The notes under the pieces are model-generated. The model was given only the letters and a program-made list of their open reading frames with translations, was not told the DNA's origin and did not search any database. The position numbers were made by a program, and so were the translations under genes. This document shows positions 1-4,291 of a DNA stretch of 5,066 nt, in pieces (position 1 is the stretch's first letter; every line of letters starts with the position of its first letter). The stretch is from an uncultured Oscillospiraceae bacterium (GTDB lineage Bacteria; Bacillota; Clostridia; Oscillospirales; Acutalibacteraceae), in NCBI GenBank assembly GCA_900552605.1, contig USAR01000129.1, forward strand, positions 1 to 5,066, read 5' to 3'.

Positions 1-188
1 CGGGAATGGGTGTTGCGGCATATTTTAACCGCAGACGGCTGCACCGCGCAAAAAAGCTGCTTAAAACAACCGAAATGAGCATTGCCTCAATTGCGGACGC
101 GGTAGGTTTTTCCGATTACAACTACTTCAGCCGTGTTTTCAAAAAACAATACGGCAAATCGCCGCGGTTTTACAGAAAAAAATATTGA
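1..188 (+). CDS. AraC-family transcriptional regulator, C-terminal fragment (cut by left window edge)
   Basis: Only the last 61 or so codons are present; the frame is open to the left edge and ends at TGA 186-188. The visible protein is the second half of an AraC/XylS DNA-binding domain. First comes the linker helix between the two helix-turn-helix units (YFNRRRLHRAKKLLKTT). The second HTH follows, with the family signature IASIADAVGFSDYNYFSRVFKK and then GKSPRFYRKKY at the C-terminus. AraC-family proteins bind DNA as transcription activators or repressors, usually with an N-terminal sensor domain, which here lies outside the window. The ligand and targets therefore cannot be inferred. The ATG at position 6 falls inside the conserved domain (Gly-Met-Gly before the linker helix), so it is an internal methionine and not the start. 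No convincing terminator follows the stop; the next 550 bases are non-coding, hairpin-rich DNA. Confidence 0.92.
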   Translation, partial: GMGVAAYFNRRRLHRAKKLLKTTEMSIASIADAVGFSDYNYFSRVFKKQYGKSPRFYRKKY

Positions 189-239
189 TTTTTAAAGCAT
201 CGGACAGCAAAAAGCATTAACGACTGTGCACGGTTGATT

Positions 240-318
240 GCACTGCTGCCGAACCGACTCTCAAGGCAGCCGCAGTGCGAGAAAGCTAAGCGCAGCTTAG
301 TGCCGCAGCCGAGCGGCA
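240..318. repeat. Cluster of three consecutive stem-loops
   Basis: Three inverted repeats lie in a row. GCACTGC (240-246) pairs with GCAGTGC (272-278), with TGCC (247-250) and GGCA (265-268) continuing the stem after a 3-base bulge at 269-271. CTAAGC (286-291) pairs with GCTTAG (295-300) around a 3-base loop. TGCCGC (301-306) pairs with GCGGCA (313-318) around a 6-base loop. None is followed by a T-run on either strand, so they are not ordinary terminators. They may belong to an interspersed repeat or a structured RNA; the sequence alone does not decide. Confidence 0.6.
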
Positions 319-399
319 ATATTCGAGAACAGTGTCGGCAAGCCATACTTCCTCGACAACAGTAACATTTGTTTGGCTTTTTAGCACTGCTTAAAATCC

Positions 400-560
400 A
401 ACCGCATAAAAGCCACGCCCCCGCGCGGCGCGCCCGTTTTTTCACCAAGCTTTTTCTTTGCAATCATCATCAGCAAAAACGGGCGGCAAAAACCGATTTT
501 CGGTTTTTGCCGTCGCCTTTCGGCGACAGCGCCGCGCGGGGGCGCGGCTTTTATGCGGTT
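400..560. repeat. 161-bp nested inverted-repeat element (four-way-junction fold)
   Basis: Arms 400-431 and 529-560 are 32-bp inverted repeats with one non-Watson-Crick position (A415 opposite C545). Inside them, three further inverted repeats sit end to end: 432-441 with 475-484 (10 bp, loop 442-474), 485-496 with 500-511 (12 bp, loop TTT) and 512-517 with 522-527 (6 bp, loop TTTC). Only base 528 is left between helices, so the element reads as a cloverleaf. No transposase is present and no clear target-site duplication flanks it. It could be a MITE-like or REP-like interspersed element, or a structured non-coding RNA. The helix 485-511 has an A-tract, a short GC core and a T-tract on both strands, so it could also act as a bidirectional terminator. 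Confidence 0.9.
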
Positions 561-639
561 TAACTTCTGCACACAACCTAATTATTCTTTGAAGTCAGCC
601 GCAAGTTCTCTTACCAAACTGTTTTGCGGTGTCTTTTAT

Positions 640-679
640 AAAAAAAATCGGCAGGCTCTTAAGATTAAAGCGCCTGCCG
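640..679 (-). terminator. Rho-independent terminator (minus strand)
   Basis: Read on the minus strand, CGGCAGGC (679-672) pairs perfectly with GCCTGCCG (656-649) across a 15-base loop. An A and then eight T residues follow (648-640). The plus strand has no T-run after the hairpin, so the direction is clear. The only minus-strand gene that could feed it is degV, whose stop lies about 360 bases upstream; the degV message would then run antisense through the small AraC-like gene. Confidence 0.65.
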
Positions 680-745
680 TCAGTATTTACAAAAACATTA
701 TCCTTTTATTTTTTCGGTTTTGCCGAATTAGAAGCAGCGGATAAA

Positions 746-1021
746 ATGAATTTCAACTTGCAGAAGATTGACTGCCAAAACGAAATTAAGGAGCTTGTAA
801 AGAAAATTCCCGTCGAGGGCTATTTTCCCGGCTGCACGCCTAACGACTACAAGCTTACGGTGAAATGCAAAAAAGGCGCCGACCTTCTTTTAACAACAGA
901 TAAAACTGTTGAAGAGATCAGCGCCTTAACAGGCTTTAGCTCTGCATCGCATTTCAGACGTGTTTTAAAATCAAAGGTTGGAATGACGCCGAAGGAAATG
1001 CGGAAAAACAGCAGCTTTTAA
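746..1021 (+). CDS. Small protein with truncated AraC-type HTH domain (91 aa)
   Basis: The C-terminal half is a clear second HTH of the AraC family: KKGADLLLTTDKTVEEISAL, then TGFSSASHFRRVLKSKVG and MTPKEMRKN. Before it, the segment GCTPNDYKLTVKCKK resembles the end of the first HTH and the linker helix. The usual first recognition region (the A....S..YL..FK pattern) is missing, and there is no sensor domain. Full AraC proteins have about 250-300 residues, so this is either a dedicated mini-regulator, perhaps needing a partner for stable DNA binding, or the remnant of a decayed gene. The start is uncertain. ATG 746 has only a weak AGAAG 11 bases upstream. A GTG at 629 in the same frame would add 39 residues but would read through the terminator hairpin at 649-679, so I prefer ATG. 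The gene converges with degV, 20 bases away. Confidence 0.6.
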   Translation: MNFNLQKIDCQNEIKELVKKIPVEGYFPGCTPNDYKLTVKCKKGADLLLTTDKTVEEISALTGFSSASHFRRVLKSKVGMTPKEMRKNSSF

Positions 1022-1028
1022 ATAGCTG
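1012..1028 (-). terminator. Weak hairpin at the degV / AraC-like convergent junction
   Basis: CAGCT (1012-1016) and AGCTG (1024-1028) form a 5-bp stem around a 7-base loop. On the minus strand, CTG and a short T-run (1007-1003) follow, so it could act as a weak first stop for degV transcripts. The stem is short and AT-rich, and it overlaps the end of the AraC-like gene. I regard it as marginal. Confidence 0.25.
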
Positions 1029-1041
1029 TAATAACCGTGAT

Positions 1042-1929
1042 TTAATCCACTCTTTCGTCTCCCCAGAAGAACAGCGCAACCGTTCCGGGACCTGTGTGAG
1101 AGCCGATCGTGGGGCCGATATTGTTGATTTCCACCTTGCCGTTAAGCTTTTTAAACTTCTTTTCAACGAGCTCTGCCACCTGCTTTGCGTCGTCAAAGCA
1201 ATCCGAGTTGCACATATAGCACTTTCCGCTGTAATCAAGGCCGTTTTCGGCGTGCTCGACCATCTTGTTAACGATTTCTTCTATAACGCGCTTTTTGGTG
1301 CGCACCTTTTGGCGCGGAATCAGCCTGCCGTCAACGCTTACATTAAGCAGCGGACAAATTTTAAGCACTGTGCCGAACCAGCCTGAAACCTTTGAAACTC
1401 TTCCGCCCTTAATGTAGAAGGTGAGGTCGGTTGAAAAGAACCAATGGTGCACTTTTAAGCGGTTTTTCGTGCCCCATTCATAAACCTCTTCAATTGTTTT
1501 TCCTGCGTCGCGCAGGTCTGCAAGCTTATCCATAAAAAGGCCGTAACCGCTTGATGCCGCAAGAGAATCGAGCGTGTATATTTTTCTGTCGGGGTATTTG
1601 GCTTTAAGCTCCTCAACTGCTGTTAACGACGACTGATAAGCACCCGATATACCCGACGACAGCGAAACATACAGCACGTCGTTTCCGTCTTCCAAAAACG
1701 GGGTGAGGTAGTCCTCAAGCTCACCGGAGTTTATCTGCGAAGTGCGAGTAACCGCACCGTTAACCATAGCTTTGTAAAATTCCGAAAGCGGCATTGTCTG
1801 ACCGAGATCGTCGGCATATTCCTTTTCGTCGAGAAAATAGTGGAAGGGGATATATTCGATGTTCCTTCTTTTTAAATGGCCGGCCGAAAGATCTGCGGTT
1901 GAGCCGCAGCACAAAATAAAGTTTGACAT
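1042..1929 (-). CDS. degV: DegV family fatty-acid-binding protein (295 aa)
   Basis: The length and all main motifs fit the DegV/FakB family. STAD is at residues 10-13, TSQ at 63-65 (the TSQPS-like motif), SSGISGAY at 91-98, DS at 121-122, the KGGRVSK motif mid-protein, and GPTIGSHTGPG near the C-terminus (272-282). Family members are cytosolic two-domain proteins that bury one fatty acid. FakB types present it to the kinase FakA to make acyl-phosphate for phospholipid synthesis. No FakA-like kinase gene is in the window, so partner and exact role are inferred only from the family. The start is the ATG at 1929, which has a GAGGT Shine-Dalgarno site 9 bases upstream. An in-frame TTG at 1977 would add 16 hydrophilic residues without support. 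The gene is monocistronic as far as visible and converges with the small AraC-like gene. Confidence 0.95.
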   Translation of the reverse strand: MSNFILCCGSTADLSAGHLKRRNIEYIPFHYFLDEKEYADDLGQTMPLSEFYKAMVNGAVTRTSQINSGELEDYLTPFLEDGNDVLYVSLSSGISGAYQSSLTAVEELKAKYPDRKIYTLDSLAASSGYGLFMDKLADLRDAGKTIEEVYEWGTKNRLKVHHWFFSTDLTFYIKGGRVSKVSGWFGTVLKICPLLNVSVDGRLIPRQKVRTKKRVIEEIVNKMVEHAENGLDYSGKCYMCNSDCFDDAKQVAELVEKKFKKLNGKVEINNIGPTIGSHTGPGTVALFFWGDERVD

Positions 1930-1938
1930 AAATTCAGT

Positions 1939-1943
1939 ACCTC
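1939..1943 (-). promoter_or_regulatory. Ribosome-binding site of degV
   Basis: GAGGT on the minus strand lies 9 bases before ATG 1929. It fixes the start at this ATG rather than at the TTG 48 bases upstream, which is not preceded by a properly spaced site. Confidence 0.8.
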
Positions 1944-2080
1944 GCTTTGTTTGATTTTTCCTCGTCAACTCTCTCAACCTTTTAATAAAAAGGCTGCCGT
2001 TTTCGTTTTGCTTGGCTAAATTCTCACTTACCTAAGCTTTTTTAGACGAGGCTTATGCAATGTGGCATTTGTTTTTTACA

Positions 2081-2092
2081 GTAATATATTAC
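2081..2092. promoter_or_regulatory. 12-bp perfect palindrome, possible operator
   Basis: GTAATATATTAC is a perfect dyad at the -10 of the candidate degV promoter. A dimeric repressor could bind it, but AT-rich palindromes of this size also arise by chance in such DNA. Confidence 0.3.
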
Positions 2093-2114
2093 CAAACGCC
2101 GTGCCCGATTTCCA
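2086..2114 (-). promoter_or_regulatory. Possible degV promoter
   Basis: On the minus strand TGGAAA (2114-2109) is followed, after 17 bases, by TAATAT (2091-2086), preceded by TG one base away (extended -10). Each hexamer matches the sigma-A consensus at four of six positions. It would give a leader of about 150 bases before degV. A 12-bp palindrome, GTAATATATTAC at 2081-2092, covers the -10 and could be an operator. This is a prediction from matching only. Confidence 0.3.
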
Positions 2115-2148
2115 CCTACTGTGCAAAATATCGGCTATACTATAAAAT

Positions 2149-2190
2149 TACCGACAGTAGAGCTTTCGAAATCCAACTCTACTGTCGGTA
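2149..2190 (-). terminator. Perfect 14-bp inverted repeat, probable terminator of parAB
   Basis: TACCGACAGTAGAG (2149-2162) and CTCTACTGTCGGTA (2177-2190) are perfect complements around a 14-base loop. On the minus strand the stem is followed by ATTTTATA, a short T-rich tail; on the plus strand it is followed by GAATACC. A terminator for the leftward parA-parB message, 270 bases after the parB stop, is the simplest reading. The weak T-tract leaves room for another role, such as a protein-binding site. Confidence 0.45.
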
Positions 2191-2292
2191 GAATACCGGT
2201 GTTTATGCAGCTTTAAGGGGCGTTTTTTGCGCTTTTCGGACTTTGTAAAGGTTAAAGAGTTCATTTGATTTTAAGCGAACTTGAAGCAGTAG

Positions 2293-2328
2293 AGCGGCAG
2301 TTCTACCGCCGCTTTGCGGTACACCGCC
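2293..2328. repeat. GC-rich block with alternative hairpins
   Basis: AGCGGC (2293-2298) can pair with GCCGCT (2308-2313), or TACCGC (2304-2309) with GCGGTA (2316-2321); the two stems share bases and exclude each other. ACCGCC occurs twice (2305-2310 and 2323-2328). No T-run follows on either strand. It may be part of an interspersed intergenic repeat. Confidence 0.4.
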
Positions 2329-2437
2329 TTGCATTATCGGCAGATTTTTACCTTAACAGCGGCTTGTTGACGAGTGTTTGCAGACTTATTATATTGCTTA
2401 AATCGGTGCTGTTTTAAAGAATTTTTCGCAGACGGTC

Positions 2438-2453
2438 AAACCGAAAACGGTTT
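2438..2453 (-). other. Small hairpin just downstream of parB
   Basis: AAACCG (2438-2443) and CGGTTT (2448-2453) form a 6-bp stem with a 4-base loop, 7 bases beyond the parB stop on the minus strand. No T-tract follows it, so it is at most a 3' end-stabilising structure and not a classical terminator. Confidence 0.35.
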
Positions 2454-2460
2454 ATAAAAA

Positions 2461-3300
2461 TCAATCGGAAAGCTTTTCGGCAAGCTTTGCAAGGTCTTCT
2501 TTGGAAAAATACTCTATCGTAATCGTGCCGCTGTCTTTCTTGTTGCCGGCTGTGATCTTAACCCGCCTGCCGATGCTCTCTTTTAAAGCGATCTCGGTTT
2601 CTCTCAAAAAAGTATCAACGGTTTTTGCCTTTGGCTTTTCGGCGCTTTTTTTGCGCTGCGCAAAACGTTCAAGCTCACGCACAGAAGCTCCCTGCTGTGC
2701 CATTTTAACCGCTTGCTCTCGCATTTCTTCATCATTTATTGCAAGAATCGCCCTGCCGTGGCCGGCGGTAAGCTCGCCGATTTTGATAAGCTCTAAGATA
2801 TCATTGGGCAGCTGCAGCAGTCGCACCGCATTTGCCACAGCCGAACGTGATTTGGTGCAGGTTTCGGCAACCTGCTCCTGCGTTAAGCCGAAATTATCCA
2901 TTAAATATTTATAACCGGCAGCCTCTTCAATTGGGTTGAGGTCCTCGCGCTGCAGGTTTTCAATCATAGCAAGCTCCATTGCCTCGCCGTCTGCCATTTC
3001 GCGAACAACGGCAGGCACTTCGGAAAGTCCTGCCATACGGCTTGCGCGCCATCTGCGCTCACCTGCAACAAGCTGATATCCGCTGCCGGGAATAGGCCGC
3101 ACAAGCAAAGGCTGCAACAGTCCGTGTTTTGAAATGCTGTCGGCAAGCTCTTGCAAGGCCTCTTCGTCAAATTCCTTTCTCGGCTGATTTCTGTTTGGCT
3201 CTATTTCGGAAAGCCTTATTGTAACAGCGGCATTTGTATCCGCTGAATTTTCTGCAAATAACGATTCAAAGCCTCTTCCGAGGCCGCCCTTTTTAGCCAT
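2461..3300 (-). CDS. parB: Chromosome-partitioning protein ParB / Spo0J (279 aa)
   Basis: ParB binds parS, clamps onto DNA using CTP and spreads, building the partition complex that ParA moves and that recruits SMC/condensin. The protein has every expected part in order. The N-terminal ParA-contacting motif is GLGRGFESLF (residues 6-15). The ParB/Srx-like CTP-binding domain carries NQPRKEF (38-44), GERRWRA (80-86) and ENLQREDLNPIEEA (114-127). The parS-binding HTH lies about 138-162 (LTQEQVAETCTKSRSAV). A charged linker (KKSAEKPKAK) leads to a C-terminal dimerisation region ending in LAKLAEKLSD. Length is normal for chromosomal ParB. The ATG at 3300 is preceded by AGAGG, spaced 8 bases and lying within the last codons of parA. 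The gap to parA is 4 bases, so the two are co-transcribed and probably translationally coupled. Confidence 0.97.
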   Translation of the reverse strand: MAKKGGLGRGFESLFAENSADTNAAVTIRLSEIEPNRNQPRKEFDEEALQELADSISKHGLLQPLLVRPIPGSGYQLVAGERRWRASRMAGLSEVPAVVREMADGEAMELAMIENLQREDLNPIEEAAGYKYLMDNFGLTQEQVAETCTKSRSAVANAVRLLQLPNDILELIKIGELTAGHGRAILAINDEEMREQAVKMAQQGASVRELERFAQRKKSAEKPKAKTVDTFLRETEIALKESIGRRVKITAGNKKDSGTITIEYFSKEDLAKLAEKLSD

Positions 3301-3304
3301 CTTC

Positions 3305-4072
3305 TTAACCTCTGTTTCTCTTTAAAAATTCCTTTGCAAGCTCGTCGTATGCCTTTGCGCCCTTTCCTTTTGGGTCGTAATACTGAATCGGTACGCCGTA
3401 GCTCGGAGCCTCGCTCACCCTTACCGAACGGGGGATTGCGGAAGAATATATTTTGTTTGCAAAGTACTTTTTAACTTCGTTAACCACCTGCTGTGTAAGG
3501 TTAAGCCTGCCGTCGTACATTGTAAGCACAATTCCCTCGAGGTCAAGCGACGGATTATAAAGCCTTTTGACCTCTCTTACAGACGCCATAAGCTGAGAGA
3601 GTCCTTCCATTGCGAGGTACTCGCACTGCATCGGCACAAGGAAGGTGTCGGCAGCACACAGTCCGTTAATTGAAACAAGACCTATCGACGGGGGACAATC
3701 GACAAATATGTAATCATAATTTTCCGAAAGCGGTGCAAGCGCATTTTTAAGCTGCGATTCGCGATGTTCAAGCGAGATAAGCTCCACCTCTGCGCCTGCC
3801 AATTGCCGATTTGACGGAATTATTTCTATATTTTTGAACTTTGTGTGAAGAATTGCCGCGTCGGCTTTGGTGTTTCCGATCAGCACGTCGTATGAAGAAA
3901 GCTTAAGCTCCTTTTTGTTAATGCCGAAGCCGCTTGTGGTGTTGCCCTGTTGGTCGATATCGACAACAAGCACTTTTTTGCCTGCAATGCCCACAGCTGC
4001 CGACAGATTAACGGTGGTGGTTGTTTTTCCAACGCCGCCCTTTTGGTTGAAAATTGCAATTATTTTCGCCAA
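3305..4072 (-). CDS. parA: Chromosome-partitioning ATPase ParA / Soj (255 aa)
   Basis: ParA is a dimerising, nucleoid-binding ATPase that follows ParB-parS complexes to separate origins; in Bacillus, Soj also controls DnaA. The deviant Walker A motif KGGVGKTTTT spans residues 11-20 with the signature lysine K11 and K16. VDIDQQGN (37-44) carries the switch aspartate D40, and Walker B is FVDCPPS (123-129). RSVRVSEAPSYG near the C-terminus is the usual family signature. There is no N-terminal HTH extension, as in chromosomal Soj rather than the long plasmid P1-type proteins. The start codon is TTG at 4072. It has a strong GGAGG 9 bases upstream, and a TAA in the same frame 9 bases ahead excludes a longer protein. 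It is the first gene of a parA-parB operon with its own promoter; parS lies 164 bases upstream. Confidence 0.98.
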   Translation of the reverse strand: MAKIIAIFNQKGGVGKTTTTVNLSAAVGIAGKKVLVVDIDQQGNTTSGFGINKKELKLSSYDVLIGNTKADAAILHTKFKNIEIIPSNRQLAGAEVELISLEHRESQLKNALAPLSENYDYIFVDCPPSIGLVSINGLCAADTFLVPMQCEYLAMEGLSQLMASVREVKRLYNPSLDLEGIVLTMYDGRLNLTQQVVNEVKKYFANKIYSSAIPRSVRVSEAPSYGVPIQYYDPKGKGAKAYDELAKEFLKRNRG

Positions 4073-4080
4073 AGCTTTTT

Positions 4081-4086
4081 ACCTCC
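4081..4086 (-). promoter_or_regulatory. Ribosome-binding site of parA
   Basis: GGAGGT on the minus strand, an almost perfect Shine-Dalgarno site, sits at normal spacing before the TTG at 4072. It settles that the rare start codon is used; there is no in-frame ATG or GTG nearby. Confidence 0.9.
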
Positions 4087-4132
4087 GTTTTATTTGCGAC
4101 AAGTCTTGCTTGCCGCAGTGTTTCCGCATTTT

Positions 4133-4161
4133 ATTATATCAAATACCGCAGCCAAAGTAAA
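4133..4161 (-). promoter_or_regulatory. Promoter of the parA-parB operon
   Basis: On the minus strand TTTACT (4161-4156) and a perfect TATAAT (4138-4133) are separated by 17 bases. The -10 carries the TG-N extension (TGATATAAT). Transcription would start near 4126 and leave a leader of about 54 bases before the TTG. AT-rich DNA upstream (about 4176-4206) could help RNA polymerase. This fits housekeeping sigma-A control. Confidence 0.7.
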
Positions 4162-4173
4162 GAGGTTGCGGTA
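4144..4173. repeat. Inverted repeat overlapping the parA promoter
   Basis: TACCGCA (4144-4150) pairs with TGCGGTA (4167-4173), and after one G/T position CC (4152-4153) pairs with GG (4164-4165). The dyad places the -35 hexamer in its loop and one arm in the spacer of the parAB promoter. It could be an operator. It could also be the terminator of spoIID on the minus strand, although only TTTGATAT follows the stem. The two readings cannot be separated here. Confidence 0.5.
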
Positions 4174-4235
4174 AATGTTTTAAATTTTGTATAAATTTAT
4201 AAAAATGCTGTGTTTTGAAAGAAAATGTCGAAATA

Positions 4236-4251
4236 TGTTTCACGTGAAACA
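4236..4251. promoter_or_regulatory. parS: parS centromere site (perfect palindrome)
   Basis: TGTTTCACGTGAAACA is a perfect 16-bp palindrome identical to the canonical bacterial parS. ParB binds it through its HTH, switches to the CTP-bound clamp and spreads over neighbouring DNA. It lies between spoIID and parA, 75 bases upstream of the parA -35. Such sites cluster near the chromosomal origin in most bacteria. It is non-coding, 40 bases beyond the spoIID stop. Confidence 0.97.
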
Positions 4252-4291
4252 ACGGTATTGTTGTTCTTGATTGAAACAGCAAAGCAGCAGG

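Larger units (their letters stand above)
189..639. other. Gene-free, hairpin-rich intergenic region
   Basis: This stretch between the AraC fragment and the minus-strand terminator carries no ORF with a recognisable domain or a convincing ribosome-binding site. Open frames on both strands between about 170 and 572 are low-complexity readings through inverted repeats, rich in Arg, Ala, Cys and Phe. The region holds three small stem-loops at 240-318, a weak one around 323-356, and the 161-bp nested inverted repeat at 400-560. Bases 561-639 show nothing further. Confidence 0.7.
1930..2460. other. Gene-free region between degV and parB
   Basis: About 530 bases hold no supported gene. From degV outward the region contains the degV Shine-Dalgarno site, a small AT hairpin (CCTTTT 1978-1983 with AAAAGG 1988-1993), a 12-bp palindrome at 2081-2092 inside a possible promoter, and a perfect 14-bp inverted repeat at 2149-2190. 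A GC-rich hairpin block at 2293-2328 and a 6-bp hairpin right after parB (2438-2453) complete it. The rest shows no pattern I can name. Confidence 0.6.

Noticed and set aside
340..382. Terminator for the AraC gene ending at 188 (AAGCCA 340-345 with TGGCTT 374-379, then TTT)
   Set aside because: Six base pairs with a 28-base loop and a short T-run is too weak to call.
170..463. Minus-strand open frame of 97 codons rich in Cys and Arg
   Set aside because: It overlaps the end of the AraC gene and the hairpin cluster, has no recognisable domain, and is probably a by-product of repeat DNA.
369..572. Two overlapping open frames of about 63 codons on opposite strands (369-563 plus, 381-572 minus)
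   Set aside because: Both read through the perfect inverted repeats of the 400-560 element, have no domain or ribosome-binding site, and have biased composition. The DNA structure explains them better.
629..745. GTG-initiated 39-residue extension of the small AraC-like protein
   Set aside because: It would code through the terminator hairpin at 649-679, has no Shine-Dalgarno site and has no similarity to AraC domains.
1096..1386. Plus-strand frame of 96 codons opposite degV, and similar antisense frames opposite parB, parA and spoIID
   Set aside because: They are antisense shadows of strongly supported genes and show no family motifs.
1930..1977. Longer degV start at TTG 1977
   Set aside because: No properly spaced ribosome-binding site, and the extra 16 residues precede the conserved start of the DegV fold; ATG 1929 has GAGGT at good distance.
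4073..4291. Chromosomal replication origin beside parS
   Set aside because: The AT-rich stretch at 4176-4206 invites the idea, but no DnaA-box (TTATCCACA-like) cluster or dnaA gene is present.
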